A DNA stretch of 64,000 nt, taken from positions 558,001-622,000 of the forward strand of contig BPHV01000002.1 in assembly GCA_026003755.1 (NCBI GenBank), read 5' to 3'. Shown here in pieces: positions 46,627 through 55,963 of the stretch. Numbering within the stretch: the first letter of the stretch is position 1; each line of letters opens with the position of its first letter. The position numbers were made by a program, and so were the translations under genes. The DNA is from Candidatus Roseilinea sp. Lineage in GTDB: Bacteria; Chloroflexota; Anaerolineae; J036; Brachytrichaceae. The notes below the pieces were generated by a model. The model saw only the letters and a program-made list of their open reading frames with translations, searched no databases and was not told the DNA's origin.

Positions 46627-47613
46627 ATGAACACCACCTTGACTGCCATTCCCGGATTGCAGGTAGGCCATTGGACGCACCTGGCCGCCGGCACCGGTTG
46701 CACCGTCGTGCTCTGCCCCACCGGCGCAGTGGCCGGCGTGGATGTTCGCGGCGGCGCGCCGGGCACCCGCGAGACGGCGCTGCTGGCGCCGACCTGCAGC
46801 GTGGAGCGCGTGCATGCCGTGTTGTTGAGCGGCGGCAGCGCCTTCGGCCTGGCCGCCGCCGACGGCGTGATGCGCTGGCTGGAGGAACGCGGCTACGGCT
46901 TCGATGCGGGCGCGGCGAAGGTGCCCATCGTGCCGGCAGCAGTCTTGTTTGACCTGCCCGTCGGTCGCGCCGACGTGCGCCCCGACGCCGCCGCCGGCTA
47001 CGCCGCCTGTCAGGCCGCCACAGATGCCCCGGTCGTCCAGGGCAACGTCGGCGCAGGGACCGGCGCAAGCTGCGGCAAGGCCCTTGGCTTCGGGCGCGCC
47101 ACCAAAACCGGCCTCGGCTCGGCCGCCCTGCGCCTAGACGACGGCCTCATCGTCGCCGCCCTGGTTGCCGTCAACGCCTTCGGCGACGTGATTGACCCGC
47201 AGAGCGGGCGCATCCTCGCCGGCGCGCGCCCGCTGGATGACGGCGGCTTCGCCGACACGATGGCTTACCTGGCCCACGCCGACCGCCTGGCTATTGCGCG
47301 CCTGGCCGAGCGCTTCGCCGGCCAGAACACCACCCTGGCCGTGGTCGCCACCAACGCCGCGCTGTCCAAGCCCCACGCCACTAAAGTCGCCCAGATGGCC
47401 CACGACGGATTGGCCCGCGTCATCCGCCCCATCCACACCATGCTGGACGGCGACACCATCTTCGCCCTCTCCCTGGGCGAGCACCCCGCCGACGTGAGCG
47501 TGATCGGCGCGTGGGCGGCGGAAGCCGTAGCGCAGGCCGTCGTCAATGCGGTGTGGGCCGCCGAGCCGCTGGCCGGCCTGCCGTGCGCGCGCGACCTCTC
47601 GCCCACCTCATGA
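46627..47613 (+). CDS. P1/S58-family peptidase (DmpA-like)
   Basis: 328 aa. N-terminal nucleophile peptidase family: IPGLQVGHWTHLAAGTGCTVVL, GGAPGTRETALLAP, VHAVLLSGGSAFGLAAADGVMRWLEERGYGF, QGNVGAGTGASCGKALGFGRATKTGLGSAA, VAALVAVNAFGDVIDP, and NTTLAVVATNAALSKPHATKVAQMAHDGLARVIRPIHTMLDGDTIFAL. In DmpA-type enzymes autoproteolysis occurs before a Ser in the segment equivalent to VVATNAALS. Here the residue following N is Ala rather than a Gly-Ser, so self-processing is uncertain and this may belong to the P1 peptidase-like branch without cleavage. Follows the M20 gene by 3 bases. Confidence 0.87.
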   Translation: MNTTLTAIPGLQVGHWTHLAAGTGCTVVLCPTGAVAGVDVRGGAPGTRETALLAPTCSVERVHAVLLSGGSAFGLAAADGVMRWLEERGYGFDAGAAKVPIVPAAVLFDLPVGRADVRPDAAAGYAACQAATDAPVVQGNVGAGTGASCGKALGFGRATKTGLGSAALRLDDGLIVAALVAVNAFGDVIDPQSGRILAGARPLDDGGFADTMAYLAHADRLAIARLAERFAGQNTTLAVVATNAALSKPHATKVAQMAHDGLARVIRPIHTMLDGDTIFALSLGEHPADVSVIGAWAAEAVAQAVVNAVWAAEPLAGLPCARDLSPTS

Positions 47614-47669
47614 AGCCAAGCCAGCCCTCCGCAGGCCAAAGGTAAACGCTCACCCACCGCTGCACACGC

Positions 47670-48594
47670 ATGACGGTCAACGCGTTAATCACCGGCGGGG
47701 CCGGATTCATCGGCTCGCACATCGTCGAAACGTTGCGCGAGGCCGGCTTCCGCGTGAGCGTCCTCGACGACCTCAGCCGCGGCCAACGCGCGCACGTGCC
47801 CGCCGATGTCACCCTGCACCACGTGGACATCTGCGATCAAGGCGCGGTGGAGGCCGTCGTCCGCGCCGAGCGCCCAGAGGTGATTCTGCATCAAGCCGCA
47901 CGCGCGGACGTGCGCGAGAGCTTCGCCGTGCCGCACCTCTACCTCAACGTCAACGTCACCGGCACGCTCAACATCCTTGAGGCAGCGCGTCGTTGGGGGG
48001 GTGCGCAAGGTGATCTTTGCCTCGACCGGCGGGGCGATCTACGGCGACGCCGCTCAGCGGCCCACCCCGGAGACCGCCCCCACCTTGCCGCTTGACATCT
48101 ACGGCGTGAGCAAACTGGCTGGCGAGGGGCTGATGCGCAGTTACGCCCGCGCACACGCCTTGGAGGTCTGCATCTTGCGCTACGGCAACGTGTACGGCCC
48201 GCGCCAAGGCAGCCGCGGGGAGGCTGGGGTGGTGTCTATTTTTGCCCAGCGCATGTTGCGCCAACAAGCGGTGGTGATCTACGGGGATGGGGAGCAGACG
48301 CGCGATTTCGTTTACGTCGGCGACGTCGCGCGCGCCAATCTGTTGGCCATCACCCGCGGCCAGGGCATCTACAACATCGCCACCGGACACCCCACCTCGG
48401 TGAACGCGCTGTTCAAGTCGCTGGCGCGCCTGTGCGACTACCCGCATGCGCCCGTTTATGCCCCGGCGCAGACGGGCGAGGTGCGCCACAGCCAATTGGA
48501 CATCAGCCGGGCCGCCGCGGAGCTGGGCTGGCAACCGCAGATCTCGCTCGAAAGCGGGTTACGGCGCACCGTGGCTGCCCTCCGGCAGGGGTGA
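47670..48594 (+). pseudogene. NAD-dependent epimerase/dehydratase, UDP-glucose 4-epimerase-like, +1 frameshift
   Basis: From the ATG at 47670: [76 protein letters not shown]. The frame breaks in seven G (47995-48001); with six it reads VRKVIFASTGGAIYGDAAQRPTPE and continues LDIYGVSKLAGEGLMRSYA (YxxxK), LRYGNVYGPRQ, DGEQTRDFVYVGDVARANLLA to the end at 48594. Corrected length is about 308 aa, normal for extended SDR epimerases. Probably makes UDP-galactose or a related sugar nucleotide for envelope polymers. Confidence 0.87.
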
Positions 48595-48674
48595 GGCGCA
48601 GGGCGAGGCGGCGCGCGTCCCACACGGCAGCATCGAACATCCGCGCGGCGTTGCGCTAGCCGCGGGCAACCACG

Positions 48675-48712
48675 GCGCGGCGCCCTGAGGCTTGAGGCCA
48701 CGGGCGCCGCGC
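48675..48712. terminator. strong hairpin between convergent genes
   Basis: 11-bp perfect stem GCGCGGCGCCC/GGGCGCCGCGC with a 16-base loop, centred between the epimerase stop (48594) and the convergent ECF S-component stop (48742). Very GC-rich without a T tract; likely bidirectional terminator. Confidence 0.6.
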
Positions 48713-48741
48713 ACATCGGTTTGCCTGCTCGGCAGGCCGGG

Positions 48742-49302
48742 CTAGGCGGCGCGCGCCTTCAACGCGGACTCCACCGCCACGACCACGATGGGGATGAGGA
48801 CGGCGCAGCCGACCAGCTCGATCAGCGCCTGGGGCAGGATGGCGGGGATGATTGAAGCCGGCACCTGGCCCAGCAGGATGGCGATCCCCACCGCCGTCAC
48901 GGTGTTGGTGAGCGCACCGGCGGCGCCGGCTGCAGCGCTGGCCACCACGGTGTTGGTGGTGTCTCCATCGGCGCGCTTGAGCGCGCGGAAGACCGCCCAT
49001 GCCACCAGCGCAAACGCCAACCGCGGCACGATGAGCGTGATGGGGCCGAACGCTGCGGTCGCCGGCAAAATCAAGTAGAGCACGCCCATGATCAACCCGG
49101 CGAACAGCCCGACGATCGGCCCGCCGATGATCGCGCCCAGGATCACCGGGATCAGGAGCGTGGTCATGGCGCCGCTCAAGTTGGGCACGGGGATCGAGCC
49201 GATGCCGACCACCTGCAAAGCCACTACCATCGCGCCGAAGACTGCGGCCAACACCACCGTCCGGGTGTTGACCGACCAAGGATGAGAAGAGGTCGAGAGC
49301 AT
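48742..49302 (-). CDS. ECF transporter S component (substrate unknown)
   Basis: 186 aa, about six membrane helices: TVVLAAVFGAMVVALQVVGIG, GAMTTLLIPVILGAIIGGPIVGLFAGLIMGVLYL, GPITLIVPRLAFALVAWAVF, NTVVASAAAGAAGALTNTVTAVGIAIL, and LPQALIELVGCAVLIPIVVVAVE. The AAxFGAM-like N-terminal helix and NTVTAVGIAILL match ECF S components of the ThiW/CbrT style. It is divergent from the ATPase and T genes at 49468-51739, which probably drive it. AAGGAG lies 11 bases before the ATG. Substrate class (vitamin or cofactor precursor) cannot be told; no riboswitch was recognised in the 165-base spacer. Confidence 0.8.
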   Translation of the reverse strand: MLSTSSHPWSVNTRTVVLAAVFGAMVVALQVVGIGSIPVPNLSGAMTTLLIPVILGAIIGGPIVGLFAGLIMGVLYLILPATAAFGPITLIVPRLAFALVAWAVFRALKRADGDTTNTVVASAAAGAAGALTNTVTAVGIAILLGQVPASIIPAILPQALIELVGCAVLIPIVVVAVESALKARAA

Positions 49303-49437
49303 AGTATAGGGTTCTCCTTTTAATGAAATTCATCGCATCGCGCCGGCGCGCAACGCACGCCGGGCGAATCCTCGCTCACATCAGAAACGGCCGCCCACTG
49401 TTGGGCGCTTGCCAAAGCTGGCGCGCCGGCACCTGTT

Positions 49438-49446
49438 TGATACAAT
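49438..49446 (+). promoter_or_regulatory. extended -10 promoter of the ECF ATPase operon
   Basis: TG-A-TACAAT, an extended -10, 22 bases before the ATG at 49468. No strong -35 at 16-18 bases, as is common for extended -10 promoters. Confidence 0.4.
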
Positions 49447-49467
49447 GCCTGTCCGCTGGGCCGCTGA

Positions 49468-51057
49468 ATGGATCAGCCAAATGCTTCACATCACGCCGCG
49501 GTGTGCATCACCGATCTGAGTTATACCTACGCGCGCCGCGAGCAGCCGGCCTTGCGCAACGTCGGGCTTGAACTTCGGGCCGGCGAGGTGACGCTGATCG
49601 TGGGTCGCAGTGGCAGCGGCAAAACCACGCTCACCCGCTGCATCAACGGCCTCATCCCACACCGCTACAAAGCGGGAACACTCTCCGGCCACGTCCTTTA
49701 CTACGGGGAGTCTACGGCCCGGTGGTCATTAGCGCAACTGGCGCGCCGCATCGGGACCGTGCTGCAAGACCCCGACAAGCAGATCGTGGCGGCGCGGGTG
49801 TGGAACGAGATCGCTTTCGGGTTGGAGAACCTGGGATTACCGCGGGAGGAGATCATCGCCCGCGTGAGCGCGGTGGCGCGCCAGTTGCGCATCGAGCCTT
49901 TGCTGGAGCGACCGACGCACGCCCTGAGCGGCGGGGAACAACAAAAAGTGGTGATCGCCGCTACGCTGGCGATGCGTCCGCGGGTGCTGCTGCTCGATGA
50001 GCCGCTGGCTTCGCTCGACCTGCCCTCGGCGCGCCGGGCGCTGGCGCTCTTTCGCCGGCTGGCCGACGACGGTCTGGCCATCGCGCTGGTGGAGCACCGC
50101 GTGCACGAGGCATTGCGCATCGCGCCGGAGCGGTGCGTGGCGCTGCGCGACGGCGCAGTGGCCTTCAACGGCGACGCGGCCGGCTTTCACGCGTGGCGCA
50201 GTCGGCCGGACGAAGGCGTCGCTGCGCCGAGTGCGCCGCCGGCGCCCCCGCCGCCGGAGGCGCAGGGGCCGGCCCTGCTGACCTTCCGCGACGTGCACTA
50301 TGCCTACCCCGGCGCCGCCGAGCCGCAACTGCGCGGGGTGTCGTTCGAGGTGCGCGCCGGCGAGGTGATCGCCTTGATCGGCCCCAACGGCGCCGGCAAG
50401 TCCACCCTATGCCGCACCGCCCTCGGCCTGCTGCGCCCGACGCGTGGCCAGGTCTTGCTCGGCGGGGCCGATGCTGCACGTTTGAGCGTGGCGCAGATCG
50501 CCCGTCGGGTAGGCTACGTCTTCCAGAATCCGGCTGCCATGCTGTTTGCTCCCACCTTGCGCGAGGAGCTGAGCTTCGGGCCGCGCAACGTGGGCATGGC
50601 GGAGGACCGCATCGGCGCTGCCATCGGCCAGGCCCTGGAGCTTGTGGGGTTGAGCCACCTGTCGCTCGATCAATCGCCGTTTGGGCTAAGCTTCGGCCAG
50701 CAGAAGCGCGTGGCGGTGGCCAGCGTGCTGGCCATGCAGCCGGAGGTGCTGATCCTGGACGAACCCACCGCCGGCTTGGACGACGACACCGCCGAGGACC
50801 TGCTGCGCCGATTGCTGTGCGCCCCGCACGGGCCGCGCGCCATCCTGATGGTGACGCACGACTTCGCCCTGGCGCGCCGGTTCGCCCACCGTGCCCTGCT
50901 GATGCACGCCGGGCGCATCGTCGCCGACGGGCCGCCGTCAGTAGTGCTGGATGACGAAGCGACGTTGCGCCGGGCGGAGTTGGCGTGGGCGGACCCGGAC
51001 GTGGCCCAAGACGCCCGGCCTCAAGGATGGGACGATGATGACGGCGCAAATGTTTGA
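49468..51057 (+). CDS. fused ECF transporter ATPase (EcfA-EcfA')
   Basis: 529 aa holding two ABC ATPases. Domain 1 (about 10-235): Walker A GRSGSGKT, signature LSGGEQQKVVIAATL, Walker B RVLLLDEPLASLD. Domain 2 (about 270-510): Walker A GPNGAGKST, signature LSFGQQKRVAVASVL, Walker B VLILDEPTAGLD. Linker Pro/Ala rich. The ECF Q-loop segments (VLQDPDKQIVAARVWNEIAFGLENLG and VFQNPAAMLFAPTLREELSFGPRNVG) are typical. It powers uptake through EcfT, which overlaps its 3' end by 23 bases. Confidence 0.9.
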   Translation: MDQPNASHHAAVCITDLSYTYARREQPALRNVGLELRAGEVTLIVGRSGSGKTTLTRCINGLIPHRYKAGTLSGHVLYYGESTARWSLAQLARRIGTVLQDPDKQIVAARVWNEIAFGLENLGLPREEIIARVSAVARQLRIEPLLERPTHALSGGEQQKVVIAATLAMRPRVLLLDEPLASLDLPSARRALALFRRLADDGLAIALVEHRVHEALRIAPERCVALRDGAVAFNGDAAGFHAWRSRPDEGVAAPSAPPAPPPPEAQGPALLTFRDVHYAYPGAAEPQLRGVSFEVRAGEVIALIGPNGAGKSTLCRTALGLLRPTRGQVLLGGADAARLSVAQIARRVGYVFQNPAAMLFAPTLREELSFGPRNVGMAEDRIGAAIGQALELVGLSHLSLDQSPFGLSFGQQKRVAVASVLAMQPEVLILDEPTAGLDDDTAEDLLRRLLCAPHGPRAILMVTHDFALARRFAHRALLMHAGRIVADGPPSVVLDDEATLRRAELAWADPDVAQDARPQGWDDDDGANV

Positions 51058-51739
51058 CCCCCGCGCGCGCGTGACCTTCTACGCTTGCCTGACCACGGCG
51101 GTGCTGGTGGCGAACGATTGGCGCGCCCTGGCCGGCCTGGCTGCGCTGGCGTTGGCTGTGATGGGCGTGGCGCGCCTGCCGTGGGCGCGCATGCGGCCTA
51201 TCTGGATCGGCGCGTTGCTCTTCATCGCGTTCATCACCGCGCTGAACCTGCTCTTTCGCACGCCGCTGGAGGCGGCGCAGCAAGCCCTGCGCGCCCTGGC
51301 CATGGCGGCCGCTTCGCTGGCCGTGATGCTCACCTTCGACCCAGCCCAACTCGGCGTCACCTTCCGCCGCATGGGCCTGCCCGACACGTTCGCCTTCGCG
51401 CTCGACCTCACCCTGCGCTTCGTGCCCACGCTCATCCGCGACTTTCGCATCACCATAGACGCTCAACGGGCGCGCGGCTACGAGCTGGAATCGCGCGATC
51501 GTAGCCTGAAAGCGATGCTCACCGTGGGGCGCCGCTTTGCCCCGCTCATCGTGCCGGTGGTGGTGCGCGCCGTGCTGGACGCCGAGGAGCGCGCCAACGC
51601 CATGGACCTGCGCGCCTTCGGCACCGGGCCACGCACCTGGGCGCAGACGCTGCACCTGCGATGGCGCGACGGCGCGCTGATCGTCGCATCGTTCGCCCTG
51701 CTGGCCGGCGGCGTCGCGTCGCGGCTGCTGTTGGGCTGA
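51035..51739 (+). CDS. ECF transporter T component
   Basis: 234 aa (MMTAQMFDPRARVTFYACL). About five membrane segments. Coupling helices with the Ala-Arg-Gly type signatures: LRFVPTLIRDFRITIDAQRARGYELESRD and VVRAVLDAEERANAMDLRAFGTG. The DPRAR start is common to EcfT (where it reads DPRxK). Starts inside the ATPase gene; the stop is 9 bases from the convergent antiporter gene, with no obvious terminator. Confidence 0.88.
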   Translation: MMTAQMFDPRARVTFYACLTTAVLVANDWRALAGLAALALAVMGVARLPWARMRPIWIGALLFIAFITALNLLFRTPLEAAQQALRALAMAAASLAVMLTFDPAQLGVTFRRMGLPDTFAFALDLTLRFVPTLIRDFRITIDAQRARGYELESRDRSLKAMLTVGRRFAPLIVPVVVRAVLDAEERANAMDLRAFGTGPRTWAQTLHLRWRDGALIVASFALLAGGVASRLLLG

Positions 51740-51747
51740 GCCGCGCT

Positions 51748-53196
51748 TCAACTCTTGAGGATCTGCTGGCGGGCGGATTCTGCATCCTCTTTGCTTGCTA
51801 ACAGCGTGAGCGTGTCGTCGGCTTCGATCACCGTGCTGCCGGTCGGCACGATATGACCGCCGTTGCGCGTGATCAACACAATGAGCGCGCCACGCGGGAG
51901 GTGCAAGTCCACGATTTGCTTGCCCACCGCCGGCGAAGAAGCGCTGATGCGGATTTCTACCGGCCGGGCGTTCGAGCCATCTATCACGCGAATCGTCGGT
52001 GGCACGCGCCGCTCTTCGGGCAGGTTCAACCCCAGCCAATTCGCCACCAGCGACACGGTGGTGCCTTGGAGCAGGACCGAGGTCAGCACCACGAAGAAGA
52101 CCAGGTTGAAGATCAAGTCCGCCTGCGGCAAGCCGGCCACCAGCGGGAAGGTGGCCAGCACGATCGGCGCGGCGCCGCGCAGGCCCGCCCACGACACCAG
52201 CGCCAGTTCGCGCAGTGACATGCGCGCCCAGAACAGCGAGAGCAACACCGCCGCCGGACGCGCCACGAAGACCAAAAAGGCCGCGCTCAGCAGGGCCACG
52301 CCGGTGAGCGGGAGCAACTGCGAAGGGAAGACCAACAGGCCGAGGGTGAGGAACATGGCGATCTGCATCAGCCAGGCCAGGCCATCATGAAAGCGCGATA
52401 GGCTGCCTTTGTGGATGAAGTCTTGGTTGCCCATGAACAGGCCGCACACGTACACCGCCAGGAAGCCATTGCCCCCGGCCAGCGTCGTGGCGCTATACGC
52501 GATCAGCACAAGGGCGATGGTGATGACGACGTACAAGCCATCCGCTTGCAGGCGGATGCGGTTCATCACGCGCACGCCGAGGTAACCGCTCATCAGCCCG
52601 AATGCAGCGCCGAGCGACATCTGCAAGGCGAACATCGGCGCCAGGCCGAGCGCGCTTGCGCCCGGCGTGGTCAGCAGGCTGATCATGCCGATCGTGAGAA
52701 AGACCGCCATCGGATCGTTGCTGCCGGACTCCAATTCGATCAGTGGCTCGAGGTTGCCGGCCAGGCGGGTGGCGCGCATACGCATCAGGCTGAACACCGC
52801 CGCGGCGTCGGTGGACGAGATGACAGCGCCGAACAACAGCCCCTCCAGGAGCGAAAAGCCCAGCGCGGCCGTCGCGAATAGCCCTACGGCCAATGCGGTG
52901 ATGAGCACCCCCACCGTAGCCAGCGCCACGCCGTGCCACACGACCGGCCTCACTTCAATCCACGCCGTGTCCAGGCCGCCCGAAAACAGGATGAAGATGA
53001 ACGCAACCACGCCCACCGCCTGCGCCAGCCGCGCGTCATCGAAGTAGATGCCGCCGAGGCCTTCCGATCCGGCCAGCATGCCGATGGCGAGGAACAACAC
53101 CAATGACGGCACGCCGAGCACGCTGGACGCCTTGCTCGCCAGCACGCTCAGCGCCAGCAGGCCGGCGATGATGAGCAGAAGCTGTTCGATGGGCAT
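51748..53196 (-). CDS. K+/H+ antiporter, NhaP2/CvrA type (CPA1 with TrkA_C)
   Basis: 482 aa, 12-13 membrane helices. PIEQLLLIIAGLLALSVLASKASSVLGVP, LFLAIGMLAGSEGLGGI, IFILFSGGLDT, GAVISSTDAAAVFSLMR, LIELESGSNDPMAVFLTIG (ND motif for proton/cation), ELALVSWAGLRGAAPIVLATFPLVAG. C-terminal TrkA_C domain (about 400-480: RPVEIRISASSPAVGKQIVDLHLP, IEADDTLTLLAS) for regulation by nucleotides. Probable role in K+ extrusion and pH homeostasis. Confidence 0.9.
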   Translation of the reverse strand: MPIEQLLLIIAGLLALSVLASKASSVLGVPSLVLFLAIGMLAGSEGLGGIYFDDARLAQAVGVVAFIFILFSGGLDTAWIEVRPVVWHGVALATVGVLITALAVGLFATAALGFSLLEGLLFGAVISSTDAAAVFSLMRMRATRLAGNLEPLIELESGSNDPMAVFLTIGMISLLTTPGASALGLAPMFALQMSLGAAFGLMSGYLGVRVMNRIRLQADGLYVVITIALVLIAYSATTLAGGNGFLAVYVCGLFMGNQDFIHKGSLSRFHDGLAWLMQIAMFLTLGLLVFPSQLLPLTGVALLSAAFLVFVARPAAVLLSLFWARMSLRELALVSWAGLRGAAPIVLATFPLVAGLPQADLIFNLVFFVVLTSVLLQGTTVSLVANWLGLNLPEERRVPPTIRVIDGSNARPVEIRISASSPAVGKQIVDLHLPRGALIVLITRNGGHIVPTGSTVIEADDTLTLLASKEDAESARQQILKS

Positions 53197-53267
53197 GAGG
53201 GCGCCATTTTAAGGATGGTCGAACACTCAGCGGGGCGGAGCCAAACGCCGGCGGCGGGCTGGGTTGC

Positions 53268-54917
53268 TCAACGCATCACGATCGGCGCGAACGACTTGTG
53301 AGGGTACGCGGAATCAGGCACATACTCAAAGGCGCCCAGGTCACACGCGCCAAAGCGCCCCACGCCGCGCTGGTCTTGCGGCGGGCAGTTCACACCGGCG
53401 TCAATCGCCGGGCTGCCGCTCAACAGTGCCAGCGTTGGCAGCGGCCCGCCGTTGTTAGCGACGCCGGCCGCGAGCAGTGGGTTGGCCCGTGTGATGCCGG
53501 TGATGCAATCGGACCCGCTCGGGCTTTGCAGGTTGGGGCTGCCGCTTAGCGCGCCGAAGCACTGCGTGGACGTGTGGCTGCCGCCGAGCTGGTTGTCGGC
53601 GATGATCAGGTTGCGCAGTTGCGCGTTGGCCGGCGAGCCGCTGGCGTTGTAGATCCCGCCGCCGAACTCGTCGGCGTGGTTATAGGCTATCGTCAGGTTG
53701 ATGGCGGTGACTTGCCCGCCCTCGATGTGCAGACCGCCGCCGCTGCCTCGGTGGGCCGCGAACGCGTCGGCGCGGTTATGGGCGATGGTGAGGTTGACCA
53801 GCGTGGCGGTGCTCCAGGTGGTGTAGGTGGTGCTTTGCGCGATGCGAATCGCGCCGCCGTTTTGCTCGGAGCGGTTGCCGACAAAAGTGGAGTTGCGCAG
53901 CGTGAGTGGGCCGTTGTGGTGCATCAGCGCGCCGCCGTTGGCGCTGACGCCGCCGTAGCGGGCATACACCGTGTTGCTCATGAACAAGTTGCCCTCGATG
54001 GTCGAGCGGTCGGGGTAGTAGAGGTAGGTGTACACGGCGCCGCCGTGGTTGCGCGCCTGGTTACCGATGAAGGCGCTGTCGCGGATGACCACCTCGCCGC
54101 CGATCCCCTGATTACCGATGCCGGAATGACGGCTGGCGCCGTCGTTGTAGATGGCGCCGCCGAAGCCGAAGTTGACGCTGGCGTTGCTGCCCGGCGTGCT
54201 GTCGTTGTCGCGGAAGGTGGAGCGCAGCACGGTGATCGGGCAACGCAGGTTGTTGATCGCGCCGCCGTTGATCCCCCGATTGCGCTCGAACAGACTGTCC
54301 TCAATGTGTAACGCGCCGTAGTGCATCGAGATCGCGCCGCCGCCCCCTTCTTTGTTCTCGGAGGTGCTGTCGTTGTCGCGGAACACGCTGTTGTGGATGC
54401 GGACGCGCGCGTTGTAGCCGACGGCGCGGAGCGCCCCGCCGCGATTGCTATAGCCGTTCGCCAGCGTGAGGTTGCGCAGCGTCAACGTGACAGGCGTGCT
54501 CGTGCTGTTCAAGTAACTCACGTCGAAGAAGAGAATGCGCACGCTGCCGCCGCCGCTGAGCGTGACCTTGCCGCCTTGGGCGGGGCCGCCGCCGTCAATC
54601 TCGGTCGTTTTGGAGATCGTGAGCGAGCTGGTCAGGGTAATGGTGACCGGGTTCGAGCCGCAATTGAAGGTGACCACCCCGCCGCCGGCGAGCGCAGCCT
54701 GCAGCGCGGCCTCGGTGCAACTGGCCGGCGTGCCGCTGCCCACCACGCCGCCGGCGTGGGCCTCCGCAGCCGCCCAGAGCGAGGCGATACAAGCAAAGCC
54801 CAGAAGGGTCATCCTGCCGGGGATGCGGCAGGAATAACGAGGCGCGCGGGTCTGCTGTGGGCGATGGCCGCTGAATCGCTGCAGCAAACGATCCGGAAAG
54901 AACGCTGGACTGCGCAT
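53268..54917 (-). CDS. secreted right-handed parallel beta-helix protein
   Basis: 549 aa; a signal peptide RMTLLGFACIASLWAAAEAHA suggests the true start may be the ATG at 54812 (514 aa). Start of the mature part GGVVGSGTPASCTEAALQAALAGGGVVTFNCGSNP is typical of proteins with polymorphic-outer-membrane or choice-of-anchor-Q repeats. Repeated coils such as NLTLANGYSNRGGALRA, DSLFERNRGINGGAINN, NSTFVGNRSEQNGGAIRIA, NLTIAHNRADAF and NLTIAYNHADEFGGGIYNASG form the helix. AIDAGVNCPPQDQRGVGRFGACDLGAFEY is the closing choice-of-anchor segment. It ends AYPHKSFAPIVMR, similar to other secreted proteins here. Adhesin or polysaccharide-binding role likely; no catalytic triad seen. Confidence 0.85.
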   Translation of the reverse strand: MRSPAFFPDRLLQRFSGHRPQQTRAPRYSCRIPGRMTLLGFACIASLWAAAEAHAGGVVGSGTPASCTEAALQAALAGGGVVTFNCGSNPVTITLTSSLTISKTTEIDGGGPAQGGKVTLSGGGSVRILFFDVSYLNSTSTPVTLTLRNLTLANGYSNRGGALRAVGYNARVRIHNSVFRDNDSTSENKEGGGGAISMHYGALHIEDSLFERNRGINGGAINNLRCPITVLRSTFRDNDSTPGSNASVNFGFGGAIYNDGASRHSGIGNQGIGGEVVIRDSAFIGNQARNHGGAVYTYLYYPDRSTIEGNLFMSNTVYARYGGVSANGGALMHHNGPLTLRNSTFVGNRSEQNGGAIRIAQSTTYTTWSTATLVNLTIAHNRADAFAAHRGSGGGLHIEGGQVTAINLTIAYNHADEFGGGIYNASGSPANAQLRNLIIADNQLGGSHTSTQCFGALSGSPNLQSPSGSDCITGITRANPLLAAGVANNGGPLPTLALLSGSPAIDAGVNCPPQDQRGVGRFGACDLGAFEYVPDSAYPHKSFAPIVMR

Positions 54918-55016
54918 GGTTTGCCCTGATAATCTTAACCCAACTCGCGCGTGTCTCCGTGGCAGGACGAGGCCGTTTTGTGGCGGCGGGCTTGGCCTAG
55001 ACCTGCGCCGGATGGG

Positions 55017-55916
55017 CTACAGGAGCGGGCGCGCGCCGGGTGGGCCAGGCGGCAAGTCGCGCGCCGTGTAGCGGTGCGGATAGCATATCTGGTTTGGGCG
55101 CGGACGAATGAGATAGTCGCGCGCGATGCGTTCGCCCTCGGCTAGCATCGCGTCGGTCTTTGAGAAATCGCCCAGCGGGAGGCTGGCATACGCTGGCAGT
55201 GCGATGTGATACACAACAACGCCGGGTGTTTGCACTGCGATCTCCAGCTCGCGCAGTGCTAGGCTGTAGAGCGGGCGCTTGATCGCGTAGCCGGCGATCT
55301 CGAAGGCGCCTCTGAGCGATGCGTCGGCATCCACCTCGAACGACAGGTCGAGCGCCCAGATCTCGGTGGCACCGCGCGCCAGCGCTACCAGGATCGGCAG
55401 GTTGGAGATCACGCCGCCGTCTACGAACGCCTGGCCCGCATGATACGTAGGCGGGAAGAAGCCGGGCACGGCGGCGCTGGTGAGCACGGCGTCAATCAAC
55501 GGCGCGCTCGGATCGTCGCCGTAGAGATAAAGCGTGAGCGTCCGCAGGTGGCAGATGGTCACGTAGAGCGGGATCTGCAAGTCGCCGAAAGTGCGCACGC
55601 GACTGGGCAGCGTCTGTTCGATATAGGCGCGGATGCGTCGGCTATCGGCCAGATGATCGCTGCCGTACAGCGCCTTGAGCATCGAGCGCAGTGGTGAGCT
55701 GCTGAATAGCCTGCGCCGACCGGCATCGCGCCAGAGCTGGATCATGCGCTCGGCCTGAGCGAGCGTCGGCTCGGCGGCGAGATAGGCGCCGTGCAGCGCG
55801 CCCACCGAGGTGCCGACGACCATATCGGGGACGATGCCGTGTTGCAGCAGCGCCGCGATGGCACCGGCCTGCAACGGCCCGCGGTTACCGCCGCCGGAGA
55901 GGACAAACGCGCGCAC
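55017..55916 (-). CDS. patatin-like phospholipase/acyl hydrolase
   Basis: 299 aa, GTG start at 55916 (VRAFVLSGGGNRGPLQAG). Catalytic dyad: oxyanion loop GGGNRGPLQ, nucleophile in VVGTSVGALHGAYLA (GxSxG), Asp in AFVDGGVISNLP (DGG). No signal peptide, so the enzyme works on cytoplasmic or inner-leaflet lipids. The start is 48 bases after the FtsH-like gene stop; they may be co-transcribed. Confidence 0.9.
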   Translation of the reverse strand: MRAFVLSGGGNRGPLQAGAIAALLQHGIVPDMVVGTSVGALHGAYLAAEPTLAQAERMIQLWRDAGRRRLFSSSPLRSMLKALYGSDHLADSRRIRAYIEQTLPSRVRTFGDLQIPLYVTICHLRTLTLYLYGDDPSAPLIDAVLTSAAVPGFFPPTYHAGQAFVDGGVISNLPILVALARGATEIWALDLSFEVDADASLRGAFEIAGYAIKRPLYSLALRELEIAVQTPGVVVYHIALPAYASLPLGDFSKTDAMLAEGERIARDYLIRPRPNQICYPHRYTARDLPPGPPGARPLL

Positions 55917-55963
55917 CGAGGGCGGAGGTCAGACCGTGCGAAGCGATCTGACCTCTGGAGCGT

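Noticed and set aside
49303-49467. Vitamin riboswitch between the divergent ECF genes
   Set aside because: No thiamine, cobalamin or other known aptamer core could be recognised in either direction.
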